A stretch of 64,000 nucleotides of DNA, taken from Ophiura sarsii. Taxonomy: Eukaryota > Echinodermata > Ophiuroidea > Amphilepidida > Ophiuridae. A program made the translations under genes and the position numbers. Below, piece after piece: positions 33,301 to 42,962 of this stretch. The notes under the pieces are model-generated. The model made no database searches, was not told where the DNA came from, and saw only the letters and a program-made list of their open reading frames with translations. The stretch is from the NCBI GenBank assembly GCA_035610835.1, contig CM069442.1, positions 1,909,353-1,973,352 on the forward strand, written 5' to 3'. Position 1 is the first letter of the stretch; the number at the start of each line of letters is the position of its first letter.

Positions 33301-36300
33301 CACCTCTCCACCATGGGTTATCTTCTTCTACTATAATATTTAGAGGAGATAATGAGAAATAACAATATTCAATCAATTACATATGCACTGCCTTGAAATA
33401 CGACATAATAAAGAGACATTTTTTAGGGAACTTTAATCTGATTCTTAAAGTAGCAAATAATTGACAAGGATCAGTAAAAGATTCATTTTTAAAGTGAAAA
33501 ACTTCAAGTCAAATTTGATTATTGGTATGGGTAACATTGGAAGTGCTGTATTTTTTTGTTGCTTTGCCTAATAATATTTGAAAATTATCAGGGCAGCGCA
33601 CACATGTACAATATGTGTGAAGTATTAATATTCCTTAAAGGGCACAGGAAATGCAAATATAAGTAGTGTGATTTACAGAACAATTATTAAATCAAATAGT
33701 TGTTCTATAACTTGATTTGAGTCAAGTCTACGAGGAGGGACAAGAAAGCATTCAATATTTGTGCTAGTTAATGATGACATCAATTGTGGAACTATTGATA
33801 GCTCAGTGAGTACTATGAAAAGAAAATTCCAGGTGACTGGTTTGAATCTATTCATGATACTCACTGATAATCAATATACCACAAATGATGTCATATTTGT
33901 GGTGTGTTCATTTTTCTGGCCCTGTTTATTGTAATGGAATGTCCCACACAGACTTGGAGCAGGATTATCATCCCTTTTCCTGTGCCCTTTAAACCTCATT
34001 TCATAACTATTACAACATCACCAACACTAGTATCAAACTACCTGAAGCTATTCAGTAACGATCGATGTTTTATACAAAATCGATTGATTCGTGGTTGGTG
34101 GTGTGCGATTTTTACAGATGCATCGGTGTACTGTTAGTGGTTATGTTTGGCGCCAAATCGCTACTGTTGTTATGGTTACTTACGTGTACGCGAGCACGTC
34201 CTAGTATTGCCGTTAATGGCTCGTGTTGCGTGTCCCAGGGCTGATCCTATATTACCGAGACTGCTTTGTTCTGCGGCATCACTGGTAAAACTGAGTGTAT
34301 CTGTTATAATGTATAACAATATAATTAAATGTTTGCCTTTGTTTGACGAGGGCTGGGGTTCGGGGGTCGAGGGCTGAGGTTCGGGGTCGAAACCTTCTGA
34401 TATGTAGATCTTTACTTAAATACAAGATGGAAGAAAAAAGAAGAGAGAACACAAATAAAGACAATGGTGCGAAGAAACAATCTTCGTAGGAGCCTTCCAA
34501 AGACGATGTCTTAAGCAACACCAGCATACCCCATCTGTATCGCATGACCAGTGGTTTTCTCTCTTTTGTGTAGCTCTTGTCTCTAATGGTGACATCACAT
34601 TGCAATAAAAAGCTTGCAACTATATGCTAATCGAGGGTTTTTACGAAAATCCTGCCTGCAAGTAGTACAATCAATGTGATTTCAATCAATTCCTCTTTCA
34701 TGTCTTTTGCTTTTCTTAAAAATATTTTTCTAATAAATTAAATGTTCGAAAGAGGTTGGATATGGGGCTAATTTGTGTATATCTCTACCATGGATAAGAA
34801 GATGGAAGGCATATTACCTTTAGCTGTTCATTACATATTTGGTATTATTTATTCTTTGAAACACTCTTTTGGCATTGCAGTTATGTATAAGCATACTGGT
34901 AGACTGCATAACGTCAGCCTGCTTCGATAATTGCCTAACTCCCTTTTCAGCGAAATTGAGGTTTTTTGCATAAATCATGACTTCATTACATTATGCACAT
35001 GCTGTAAAGTCATTGACAAATCAAAGGTGTTGATAAATGCAAAAATTTCAATTCTGCCTAAGTCAGCATTGTGAGTTAGGCAGATTGTATTAATTATGTA
35101 AAATGTTTAAAATGGGTCATATTAACTCGTATTAGGCCTATAACAAGCCACATTTCACTTGTAGGTATATCCCCAACCTAATTCTATCCAACAGTACTGC
35201 TCCTGTTGGAATTCACCTGTACTATTCATGGTGCTATTCAACATCGTCAGCCTGCTTCGATAACTGCTTAACTCACTTTTCCTATTTTTGTTGTTTTCTC
35301 AAAACTAGAAAAAATGAGTAGGCAATTATCGAAGCAGGCTGACGATAGCAAATCTTTTTGAGGGCCTTCATTGTCACCCTCTTTAATTCCAACAATGAAC
35401 GAGAAATGTTTTAGCATGATGAATATTACCTATAATAGCCTAACATTAATGATATATGAAAATTAGATGTTGTTGTCAAGTTTTGTCAAACTATAATTCA
35501 AGTTTATTGTACGCGCGAGTGGCTGTTGCAGCTTGCAGAGATTTTAAACGACTCAAGTACGTAATTATATTGGGATATTTAAAATGGTGACTACCAGCTG
35601 CACTGTGTAAAAATACCCAGTGTCAGAAGTATATACAAATGCAATAGATATGGATACATCCTGTATTTACAGTAACATTGATCAATATTAAAATATTTTC
35701 GATATTGAACTTATTAACGTGACCTTGCATCAGAAATATTTTGTTTTGCTCTCGAACGACAAAACCATAGAAACGTACGTGGTCTATTGTGTCTCAAAAT
35801 AAATAAAGTTTGTAATTTGTATGGTGTGCGTGACATATGTTTAATATATGCGGGATTTGATTGAACCGTACATGTTTGTATTAGTTATTTCTAAATGTGC
35901 AACATTTATGCATTATCAGACTCAGTGATAATCCTAGCAATCCGTAAAATAATAATAACGTGTGTCACCCCAAACAAGTTCATAACCACGGTGCTATGAC
36001 GTCATTAAAAGTATATTATGTGATAAAAAAAAATTAAAAAAATAAAAAGATTGTACCGCTCGGTACAATCTATTTTCAAACCATGATTTTGAAGTCATTA
36101 GGAATCGTATCGATCTGTGACTTAGAAGATCTTTATGATTTATGATCAAAAATGCAAATCTGCAAGAAAATCTGTTTTCATAGTAAAAATCAATGATAGA
36201 GGGCGCTACTTGGAAAAGATCACATAATATGCCTTTAACAATTTGTCGGTCCATACACAATCAGCTCTAAAAGGGTTTTCGTTTCGTTTTGTGTTGTTGT

Positions 36301-38150
36301 ATTTTGTTTTGTTTTTGTGTTGTTGTGTTTTGTTTTGTTTGGCTGTTGTTGTGTTGTTGTTGTTGTTGTTTTTTTTGTTTGTGGTGGGGTGGGTTTTTTT
36401 TTTGGGGGGGTGGGGCGCTCTTAAACACGGAGAAATCATATGACCTCTATTGTAATGGAATTATTATAAAGTATGACTCTCTTAACATGTTTGTAAATAT
36501 GTTTCATGTCCGTATAACGTAACTTGTACATGTCATGACCGTACTCCAAATGAAGTGGAAAAGTCATATTTGTATTTTTGGGGGGTCGCGTCCCGAAATC
36601 GCCGGCAGTGCCCTTCTCTATTGCAATTGTTGGTTGGATACTTGGTTGTTGTATTTTGGCTTTTTCAATTTTATTTCGTACTAAGCTTTCTGCTTCATCA
36701 TACGAAGGACTTAATCAACCATGAAATCTTTTGGTGACTTTTGAACATAACTTTCGGGTCATTGGTGTCGTATAATAATAGTGATTCATTATGGCTACTA
36801 GTACTCTTCTGCTGACTCATAGACAAAGATAGATAAATCAATTGTATAAAATGAATTACCGTTCAAGTAAAGATGAGTATACACAAGCTTCAATGTTTTA
36901 ACGCCGTGATTTGGCCAATTTTGATTGTGTCATTAGCTGTTATTTAGTATGGGATATGCAAGTTGTGTAACGTTTTTGGTTTGATTTGTGTTGATTTTGT
37001 AACAAAGTCCTCGTTGGTAGAATATGAATTACGAGTATAAATTAATAAAGATAAAAAGTCGATTTATATTAATACAAATATAGTCGGTTGTGCCCGGGGC
37101 CCGCCTCCCATGATCACAGGCCTGTCCCCCTCATGCTCCCCCCCCCCCCCCCCCACTCAATGAAGACCTTAGTTACGACACTGCGTTGTGTCTATTTCAA
37201 TTGGTCCTGACTATCAAACATTCCTCGCGTAACGAAATTTGCTCAGAAGGACAAACTATAACTTTGTTGTAAAATTTGGAATGAAAATAGTTTTCGGATC
37301 ATTTAAAGAAAAACATCTGTGCAGTTTTCTGTTGTCGACTCTTCTTTCCCCAAATGGGATGTTTTGTTCATGTCTATTGACTTTTTCACTTTCACCGATA
37401 ACCTTCAAGAACGGCCCGTCTTTATAGATCAAACTCGGACATTAGGATCCTCCTGACAGTAGAAATGCATAGAAATTATCCATGTAACGGATTAGCTGCC
37501 AACTTGTCGGGAATAATAACCGTGTTTAAGATTTTCGGAAAGAAGTCACACCTATTTCATGATATGTAGTCAAACCTCTGATGGAAGTATCCTAGACAAC
37601 GTAAAGGACTTCAATAACTGGGAGCTTGGGTAGGTAGTAGCCAGCATGACATGAAAATACATAAAGCACTTGCTTGGAAGGCCTGCAATGCTCTGAACAA
37701 AGCGTGAACATCCAGCCTCTGTCGAAAAATAAAAAATCAGACTTTTCCAAGCTATTGTTCAAAGTGTTCTACTGCATAGAGCTGAGACCGGGACCATCGC
37801 CAACAGGCTCAAGAAATCTCTAGATGGATGCTACACTAGAATACTGAGAACTGCACTCAACATTAAAGTTGGAAAGACAAGGTACTGGAAACTTACAAAC
37901 GGTATCAGAAAAAATCACAGATCGAAGGATGAGATTTGCCGGGCATTGCATGAGAAGAGAAAATGAATAGTGTCTGACCTTCTACTATGGAGACCCAAAC
38001 ACGGACATATATATATCTGTCGGCCGCCCAGCCTTAACATACTTGGACATCTTGGCGATAGACAAAGGACTGAATGATGAGGAGATTAAAGCATGCATGA
38101 GGGACAGAGTAATATGGCGAGCCATCCCGAAGACCGATCGAGATCGACAT

Positions 38151-38189
<39 letters not shown>

Positions 38190-41100
38190 GCAAATGTGGG
38201 ATAACCTTTCATGCAAAAGACTTGGGCGTCATGCACCGATTCAATTGAATGTAGAATCATAGAACATTAGGCTTCGCTTATGTTCAATTTTTGGAACCTT
38301 CGGCCTTTTTATAAACAGTCTTATGTCATTTGTCTCAACATTTTGTGTAGATTTCAAAAGTTATTGGTCGGAATTTTCTAAGTGGTGTCTTTGGCGCTTT
38401 TTTGTCTACTTTTGGCGGCCATCTTGTTTTTGACTTTTAATGGTATTGAAATCGATAAAATTGGAGTACTTGGCATGTAAAACATCTGCACACTACCTCT
38501 TATGGTATAATTAGGAATATGTGATTACAGCCGCCATACTTTATGGCATTTTTAGGTCCTTTTTGGGCCACCTTGGTGTGGGACAGCACAGAATTATCCT
38601 TGTACAAAATCCGTTATTGACGGATGAAAGGATTAAACAGCCTTATTCCATAATGGGTCTTGAAACTTTCCTAACTTGTGAATGTCTTACACTAAGGATA
38701 TACCCAACTTTGGATGCTTTTTGGGCTCATTTGTGTTAAGCATGAATTTGGAACTTTTATTGGTATTTGGTAATTTCAACTTTTCGACAAAGTGTGTAAA
38801 ACTTCTTCGGACCAGACGTCGCGTGAGCGTATGTGGATCACCTCGGTCTTGTCATCGTTTAGGGAGAGTTTATTTTCGAATGTCCAATGTCTCTAACGCA
38901 ATCCTCGAGTTTTGCCAGATTTTCACTCCTACTTGCTGCATTGAAAGAGCTTTACAGCTGGCTGTCGTCTGCGTAAAACATTCCTTCGACTTAATGAGCT
39001 CTAACAATGTTCTCAATTGGAGCTGTAGACATCGTGAACATATGTGGACCAAAGACCGAACCTTGAGGAACACCGCAGGTGTGTTCATGGAATGTTTAGA
39101 GTGTCACCAATCTTGAAAGCTTGCTTGCGTCCGGGCATGTATAATTCGAACCACGAAAGCGAAGTTCCGGTAATGCCATGTGATTGAGACGTCCGAAAAG
39201 GATCGTGTGGTCAATGGTATCAAACGCGGCACCAAAATCAAGTAGTATACAGCGTCCTCCCTTTTGTCAGCATATCATATTTGGGAATCGAAGTTGAAAT
39301 TATGCGAGATTACTTTCAGGGAACTAAGTTTTATTGTTGATAATACTAATACGAATATTGAACGTAGTTTCATGACAATGGGTAAAATGTATCAATAAAA
39401 TGTATCAATATTGTTACAAGGTTCACTCTAGTTCGGTCTGTGGTTTTCACAGCAAAACTGATGGTTGAAATTGCACTTTATTGGCTTGTGACTCCATCCC
39501 CTCCATCCCCATATAGTCGACCTCGCATCTGATTTTTAATTCTAGAGCCACTGACATTATACTCTTATAATCAGGAACATTAGCACAGGAATCAGGAAGA
39601 TGTTAAAAATACAACGAACGGTTCTTTGTATTTCTAACATCTTCCTGATTCCTGTGTCAAAAGTTTCTGATTATAAGCTATGGGTAACAAATTACAAACA
39701 AGGAAGCTTTTACAATTTACTAGAGCAATATCAATACGGTATTGTCAGGAAGTGTTCCGCGAAACCAGGAAAGGCTGGCAGCTTAAAACTCGTTAACACA
39801 AAGTTGCTTTGGCATGCTTACAAATAAATATTCATGAAAGGCTTACTATACTCGTACAATGTTCCATATATAGATTGTTTTTCTAATAACTAAGATAGAT
39901 GCCTGTTTGAAAACCACCCACATCATCAGGTTATTTGAGCTTACAAATCATAAATGGAATTGAAATAATAATGCAAGTAGTACAATGTCATCCTATTCTG
40001 CCCATTTTTCAAACTTTTGTTATTGAATATTAGAATTATATTCATGATAAAAAACATAAAAAGTGCTCAATAAAAGGTTTCTGGCTTCTGAAATTGAGAA
40101 ATGTCCTTTGGTAAAAATGGTATGATGTGAACAATGCAAGATATTTTCGGCAAACATGGCATCACATTCCCTGAAATACATACACTGTACAATTATGAGA
40201 TTGCTTTTGTAGGCGACTGGCATATACATGTACTGTTCAATGTTCATCCCAAACAGATTTTTGCATAATAAAACATACCCATGATACCTGAATCACCATT
40301 TTTGATGACTTTAACAAAATTAAAAGGAAACTTGCACACGGTCTATAGAGAATGATTTTTTTACTCATTTTGCGTCATAACAAAATATCAAGCCCAAAAT
40401 GTTTATAAATAATATTTAGGCTAGGACAAACTGGCGTGAATTAAAATTAACAAAGACTTCAAAAATACATGGTCTCGAACCCGGTCCCTCTCGCTATTAT
40501 TCAAGTATCCTTATGACGTTTCTAGTATGTCTAATCAAAAAGGGGTTTGGGTGCAAACCTTCCTATGCGCTTGATTAATAAAACGCATGGAAAGGGGCGC
40601 TTTTTCCAAATCTTCTTGAGCTCGTTTCTTAATTTCCTTGATGCATTAACTTCGATATCAATAGGACTCAAAAAAGGTATAATCTATATCATAGTTGAAA
40701 CTTCTTTTTTTAAACAAGAAATTGATTTGATTGTTTCTTTGCACTTTTTTATGAAATAGGTCTCGTTTAGAAGAGTCCGAGTAAAAATACGCGAGGATGT
40801 TTTGCTGTTGAAATACGCCTTTAGGGCGTGTCTGGAAAATCAGAGCAGTATATTTCAGTGTCTCCCCTCCCCCTGGATGTCCTGATAGCAGATAACACAG
40901 TTTCAATCGTTAAAAGTGGTGACAAGAAAAATAAATACAAATTCATTTATAAAAAATCCAATTACCACTAAAAGGTCCAAATTCATGCTTATCACAAAAT
41001 GTGCCCAAAAATCACCCAAAATCACTCAAAAAACACTCAAAGTAGCCCAGAAATGACCTAAAATGCAAAAAGTTTGCTTAAATATTTACTCAACATTTTA

Positions 41101-42828
41101 CACAACGTTGTTCAAGTATGCAACCGCTCAACTGTTGAGTAAAATTTGGCCAACACCGTTGGATAACATGTTTTCACCAACAGTTGAACAATTCTAGTTA
41201 CTCAAAAGTTAAGCCATTATATTCACTAAACAGTTGTTCAAGTATGCAGCAGCTCAACGGTTGAGCATTTTTTGACCACTTGTTGAGTGTTTTATTGTGT
41301 ATTGGTTGTGGGCTTTTATTGAGTGATTTGTTGGGTATTTTAAACCTATGCGAACATGACGAAATAAGCTTATTACATGGACGACCAGAGAGATTTAGAC
41401 CGATCTATCACATCATATTCTTGACAGACCAAGCTTCAAACATTCAAAACCGGAGGCTCACAAAACGCCTGTCAGATGTCACAAACCCTGATGTTGATGC
41501 GGATTCACCGTTTTATTTACCATGATTACCAGATTGTAATGTATGCAGATCCAGAGATCTCAGCTCGTGCAAACAGTTGCTCGTGCACAAGACGCCATAA
41601 TGATTGAATGACGCAATCACGAAATTGGCTTTTTTGGACAACAGTTGCCTAAAATTCACATGTGCGTAACTTGCATCACTGTTGCGTGATTTTCCTCAAT
41701 GCTCATGCAACAGATGCCAAAGTGGAATATTTTTACGCAACATATTTTAGCAACAGTAACAGTTTCCACAAACATTTTAAGGACATTGTTTTCGACGAAT
41801 TGCTCAACGCTGGGGTTTTTTACTTCTATACAACGCCTAACTTTCTACATATGAAGAGCTATGTTCCAAAAGGGATCACCTCCTTAAAAGTGAAAGAGGA
41901 TAAAAGCAACGTTTTTTAAATTAAGGATGTTGCACTTCTTTGATTATGCTAACTTTCTGCCATATGAAAGATAAGATACTATATACGTGTAAGCTTAAAA
42001 ACAGGTTTGATTTCATTTTTTTATTTTCACTGTACGGTATTTCCTATGTCATTCTTTATTTTCGGAAACTAGTGGAGTGATCCCTTTTGGAACATAAATG
42101 TTTCGGGCCATAACATTTGACCCGATCATGCTAAAGATGTCGAACAAAGTGTAAAATATGTATTTCGTATTACACTCTTTCATTTTCTGCACCTAACTCA
42201 ATTTCGACAAAAAGTGGAGTTGATCGCTTTTGGAATAGAGCTCTTCATATATTGAATGAATTGTAATCAACACGCGTCAACCAACGGATGATAAAAGTAC
42301 TTTTAGCAAAGTATTTTAAGCAACCTTTTTGCAATGTAACTACTTTTTTGATTATAGCTATATTCATTTTGAGACACGATATTAGGTATTGGAAAAAGAA
42401 CTAATATTGAGAAACTAAAGAACTTTCGTCAGACAGAATATCTGCCTTTTTCTGAAAAGACTTGCAAATACATGTAGCCTATGGAACGATTGTTGAATCC
42501 ACACTAACAAAACACGGGACTAGTACTGCACAGCCATGGTTTCCTACAATATTTGTAGGAAACCATGGCGGTGTAATAGTTTCCTACAATATTTTAGTGA
42601 CTGTAGAAAATACCTAGCCTACACCAAATTAATAATAAAACCATGAAGTAATTTCCATGATGAAACTATTGCAACCATACCTGGTGGGTCCGCGTTGGTG
42701 ACATCTGTCGTTAGCAGAATTATGGTTATTAGTACCATACATATATAAAATCCATTTGTTCGTATATATTCCACCTTACTGTATCCATAAGTCCTGTTAG
42801 TCAACATGTTGACAAGATGATTGCACAT
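19945..42828 (-). CDS. Adhesion GPCR: F-type lectin, Calx-beta, mucin stalk, HRM, GAIN/GPS, 7TM (16 exons)
   Basis: Self-cleaving adhesion receptor at the plasma membrane. Exons (5' to 3', minus strand): 42681-42828, 34184-34300, 33238-33330, 32505-32729, 31600-31722, 28855-30930, 27744-27868, 27287-27433, 26873-27001, 26200-26428, 24937-25106, 24104-24292, 23500-23612, 22086-22348, 21474-21540, 19945-20746. All junctions are GT-AG and the total is 5016 nt, 1671 residues. Order: signal peptide, FTP/F-type lectin (about 52-195), Calx-beta (about 200-310), PTTPTVP repeats (about 313-850), HRM (about 890-950), GAIN, GPS HL^T at 1250/1251, seven TMs, Ser-rich tail ending VIVYV. Extracellular exons use phase 1 introns. 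A head-to-head paralogue lies at 47930-61754. The receptor class is certain. Ligand and G protein are unknown. The combination of domains is unlike any vertebrate ADGR I know. Confidence 0.93.
20985..21230 (+). mobile_element. LINE 3' tail with (CATAT)n end
   Basis: The stretch ends ttgtgccaataaaatcatat followed by tandem catat units, a form typical of CR1-like LINE 3' ends in invertebrates. In the last intron of aGPCR-minus. Confidence 0.5.
21365..21395. repeat. Poly-C tract
   Basis: About 30 C residues in the intron 78 bases downstream (minus strand) of the TM4 exon. Confidence 0.85.
21474..21540 (-). CDS. aGPCR-minus exon 15: TM4
   Basis: A 67-nt exon encoding GLPMVIVVVIAGLDHTQYYN, TM4 (GxPxVIV) and the start of ECL2. 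Acceptor tttttgcag, donor ca|gtaagt. Same length and phase as in the paralogue. A short exon confirmed only by splice logic and homology. Confidence 0.92.
22086..22348 (-). CDS. aGPCR-minus exon 14: TM2 and TM3
   Basis: A 263-nt exon (as in the paralogue) encoding RTKQPQRILLHLSCSLLGLY, GCIIVAILLHYFTLTSTCWM and EAINMYFVFVRVL. The TM3 cysteine (SYVGC) pairs with the ECL2 cysteine of exon 16. R..I..HL..SL..... and WM..E....Y are family B2 hallmarks. Confidence 0.94.
22423..22650. mobile_element. Truncated copy of the GTATTCTCGTA element
   Basis: Begins ggcccgtattctcgtattta and contains gtatgccttgaa and gcaagctgatgtgcag, matching the element at 54021-54470 in inverted order. Followed by a duplicated 20-base unit (atacacgtgcatttgaggaa, twice). 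Confidence 0.55.
23500..23612 (-). CDS. aGPCR-minus exon 13: TM1
   Basis: A 113-nt exon (as in the paralogue) encoding VSKIGCAISIAALIITIVTY, the first membrane helix of family B2 receptors. It is nearly identical to the plus-strand copy at protein level. Acceptor tttcacag, donor gtaagc, phase 2 out. Confidence 0.93.
24104..24292 (-). CDS. aGPCR-minus exon 12: GPS motif and tethered agonist
   Basis: Encodes CVFWNFTAANGVGDWSTEGC and CHCNHLTNFAVLL. The four GPS cysteines, both tryptophans and the HL^T cleavage triad are intact, so autoproteolysis at Leu1250/Thr1251 is expected, leaving a Stachel-type agonist TNFAVLL. Phase 0-0, 189 nt. Confidence 0.95.
24937..25106 (-). CDS. aGPCR-minus exon 11: GAIN subdomain B
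   Basis: A 170-nt exon identical in length to the paralogous exon, encoding DDMIAVSFATYDNSKLFQSR and VVGGKIISATVSNARVVGL. V.F..Y....LF......V.S.V....V is the conserved beta-strand series just upstream of the GPS. Confidence 0.88.
25217..25330. repeat. Near-perfect 53-bp arm hairpin
   Basis: caaactagtacgaattactt ... ggaggcaaagtaatatt is mirrored by aatattactttgcctcc ... gtactagtttg around an 8-base centre. In an intron of aGPCR-minus; probably a small MITE. Confidence 0.85.
25718..26124. mobile_element. MITE with AAAGGGACACTAAG ends, copy 1
   Basis: Bounded by TTAAAGGGACAC and GTCCCTTTAA. The interior contains gaggcagcgccctcaatta and aatgctggtcccgcgggacc. An inverted copy is at 50076-50437. 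Confidence 0.7.
26200..26428 (-). CDS. aGPCR-minus exon 10: GAIN subdomain B start
   Basis: Encodes NNGSNYTFEGDNIEITILQL, PRQAFVNGLKFPSV and a polar loop, then SAIYLPEAILNFVK. I.LP..... before the GPS is typical of GAIN-B. Length 229 nt against 226 in the paralogue; leaves in phase 1. Confidence 0.85.
26873..27001 (-). CDS. aGPCR-minus exon 9: GAIN helices
   Basis: A 129-nt phase 0-0 exon encoding VITNVLQIVDNLLDVNQEEF, RLLMALESEITM. It matches the paralogous exon in length and sequence and the common aGPCR pattern N.L...........LL..LE. Confidence 0.85.
27287..27433 (-). CDS. aGPCR-minus exon 8: GAIN subdomain A
   Basis: A 147-nt phase 0-0 exon, the same length as in the paralogue, encoding TTVTSENVEVISSDLVDLTE and LASAADVLETITMENYTSEL. 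The helical L...A..VLE.I pattern is typical of the GAIN-A region of adhesion GPCRs. Confidence 0.85.
27744..27868 (-). CDS. aGPCR-minus exon 7: HRM, last part
   Basis: Encodes AGEPRGFRLCSLVGNVAQWN and NECFEGMEMNEQIERLAM. R.CS.....W......C completes the hormone-receptor motif begun in exon 6. Length 125 nt equals the paralogue; phase 1 in, phase 0 out. Confidence 0.88.
28306..28520. mobile_element. 215-bp TTAA-flanked MITE, copy 1
   Basis: TTAACCCCCTGGGGT ... CTCAGGGGGTTAA, with the interior tgattggtgcaataaatga. Same length as the inverted copy at 44307-44521. TTAA targets suggest a piggyBac- or Kolobok-related origin. Confidence 0.8.
28855..30700 (-). repeat. 21-bp coding minisatellite (PTTPTVP) with a 252-bp higher-order unit
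   Basis: The core lies at about 29300-30660: tandem 21-bp units with few substitutions (T/A/I/S swaps in the peptide). Segments near 30064-30306 and 30316-30558 repeat almost exactly at an offset of 252 bp (12 units), and a third, more diverged copy starts near 29830. The 5' flank of the exon (28855-29290) is more degenerate. Confidence 0.85.
28855..30930 (-). CDS. aGPCR-minus exon 6: Calx-beta second half, mucin-like stalk, start of HRM
   Basis: A 2076-nt exon. It opens with GISTHDGTATSALDFIAEDG, FQFPPGELSTRVSVGLVDD and IEDDDSP, the second half of Calx-beta with its acidic end. About 530 residues of PTTPTVP heptads follow (21-bp unit), expected to be heavily O-glycosylated and extended. It ends with CPKEVTEIKELVLTWSHTL and a Cys, the start of the HRM. 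Donor aaag|gtaaat. Strand asymmetry makes long spurious frames on the opposite strand. Confidence 0.93.
31600..31722 (-). CDS. aGPCR-minus exon 5: Calx-beta, first half
   Basis: Encodes STITFSSPIYTALESAGSVE and LMITRSRDTSTCSSF. The F.S..Y...ESAGSVE..ITRS.D pattern is the first half of a Calx-beta domain. Acceptor attcttcag, donor gtaaga, phase 1-1. No counterpart was found in the plus-strand paralogue. Confidence 0.85.
32020..32310. repeat. GGTCCTCACAT repeat element in aGPCR-minus intron
   Basis: Multiple inverted copies of ccaatgtgaggacc / ggtcctcacatgggttgg bound a segment with ctcctcctatacg and gtatgtatggt motifs. Looks like a foldback element. Confidence 0.5.
32505..32729 (-). CDS. aGPCR-minus exon 4: F-type lectin, last part
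   Basis: Encodes AAKLEGAVISVG, ECGTVNQGHVNSQEIRINCG, GKYVYITIPGERKTLGLCEV. CG....I.I.C....G.YV.I..PG..KTLGLCEVEV closes the F-type lectin fold; two disulphide cysteine pairs are present. Phase 1-1. Confidence 0.9.
32831..33108. repeat. Element with telomere-like core and inverted ends
   Basis: Core 32911-33032 is degenerate TTAGGG/TAGGG repeats. It is flanked on the left by gggtcaacccgcttgtcata and agggtcgctagtcata, and on the right by three to four 16-bp units gactagcgacccttat, ending gcgagtttgaccc. The ends are inverted repeats. It sits in the intron between lectin exons 3 and 4 of aGPCR-minus. Confidence 0.75.
33238..33330 (-). CDS. aGPCR-minus exon 3: F-type lectin, middle
   Basis: A 93-nt exon, the same length as in the paralogue, with acceptor attatag and donor gtaatt. 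It encodes LEEDNPWWRGELEQEYDVKT and VIITNERATNQ. The NPWWR.EL signature is characteristic of FTP/F-type lectin domains. Confidence 0.9.
34184..34300 (-). CDS. aGPCR-minus exon 2: F-type lectin, first part
   Basis: Encodes DTLSFTSDAAEQSSLGNIGS, then ATRAINGNTRTCSRT; acceptor ttataacag, donor gtaag, phase 1-1. A.QSS...A..AI.GN...C..T is the opening of the fucolectin-type galactose-binding fold. In typical F-lectins this motif ends CSHT; here it is CSRT. Confidence 0.85.
34914..35345. repeat. GTCAGCCTGCTTCGATAATTG repeat family with a palindromic copy
   Basis: One copy at about 34914-35090 and a palindromic copy at 35247-35344 (gtcagcctgcttcgataact and its reverse). A third at about 44817-45010 shares the neighbouring aactcacttttcaacgaaat. 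Confidence 0.7.
35990..36245. repeat. Dispersed repeat related to 3630-3770
   Basis: Its minus strand contains ttcttgcagatttgc and gattcctaatgacttc, as in the centre of the 3250-4200 inverted repeat. A short hairpin gattgtaccgctcggtacaatc lies at 36049-36070. Similar small ORFs on both copies (NRFSCRFAFLIIN / SRFSCRLTFLIIN) come from the repeat itself. Confidence 0.55.
37620..38189 (+). mobile_element. RTE/BovB-like LINE 3' end, frameshifted, with (TAG)n tail
   Basis: Translations in shifting frames give DMKIHKALAWKACNALNKA, SLFQAIVQSVLLHRAETGT, DGCYTRILRTALNIKVGKTR and MRFAGHCMRRENE, then a C-terminus DRVIWRAIPKTDRDRH. These match the C-terminal reverse-transcriptase/zinc-finger region of RTE-type LINEs. 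A (TAG)n microsatellite (38152-38189) forms the tail. Dead copy. Confidence 0.75.
38790..39260 (-). mobile_element. LINE reverse transcriptase relic (CR1/L2-like)
   Basis: Minus-strand patches FGAAFDTIDHTILFGRLNH, HTCGVPQGSVFGP, EGMFYADDSQL and ENKLSLNDDKTEVIHIRSR carry reverse transcriptase motifs, including the YADD active site and GVPQGS. Several frameshifts and stops; non-functional. Confidence 0.8.
39562..39676. repeat. Hairpin foldback of ~52-bp arms
   Basis: cacaggaatcaggaagatgt is mirrored by acatcttcctgattcctgtg; the outer arms ttataatcaggaac and tttctgattataag also pair. In intron 1 of aGPCR-minus. Confidence 0.75.
40430..40500 (-). repeat. tRNA-derived SINE fragment, copy 3
   Basis: Contains aggacaaactggcgtgaatt and a minus-strand B box GGGTTCGAGACC (40482-40471), as in copies 1 and 2. 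Confidence 0.6.
41848..42255. repeat. Foldback with gaagagct / agctcttc ends
   Basis: Left end acatatgaagagctatgttc-caaaagggatcac; right end gttgatcgcttttggaatag-agctcttcatat; an internal partial copy at 42066-42120. A related end pair is at 57338 and 57595-57618. Confidence 0.6.
42681..42828 (-). CDS. aGPCR-minus exon 1: start and signal peptide
   Basis: Encodes a hydrophobic core CMVLITIILLTTDVTNADPP, a credible signal peptide. It matches LALLITVLLTTEVTNG in the paralogue. The first in-frame ATG (42828) gives a long 30-residue pre-core region; ATGs at 42807 or just before the core (MVLITI) are alternatives. Ends in phase 1 at gtatgg. Confidence 0.8.
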
Positions 42829-42962
42829 TAACTTAATTCGCTTTGGATTTATTAGCCCAGTTGCTAATTTACTTCTAATAAAATACGTCCAATTATTGTT
42901 CCATTAACATGATTAGTGTAACACTTGTTATTGTACTCCTCCTCCGTCATTCAGCGGCCTAC

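Larger units (their letters stand above)
34301..42680. other. 8.4-kb first intron of aGPCR-minus, repeat-filled
   Basis: Holds the LINE relics at 37620-38189 and 38790-39260, foldbacks at 34910-35345, 39560-39676 and about 41850-42255, a SINE copy at 40430-40500, low-complexity GT/T runs at 36280-36420 and a poly-C run at 37138-37155. No independent gene seen. The corresponding intron in the plus paralogue is only 1.4 kb. Confidence 0.7.

Noticed and set aside
36206..36522. Low-complexity ORFs on both strands (poly-N/T/K or poly-F/C/V)
   Set aside because: Derived from GT- and T-rich simple sequence.
37985..38260. Minus-strand ORF with a poly-Tyr run
   Set aside because: Antisense of the RTE-like LINE end and its (TAG)n tail.
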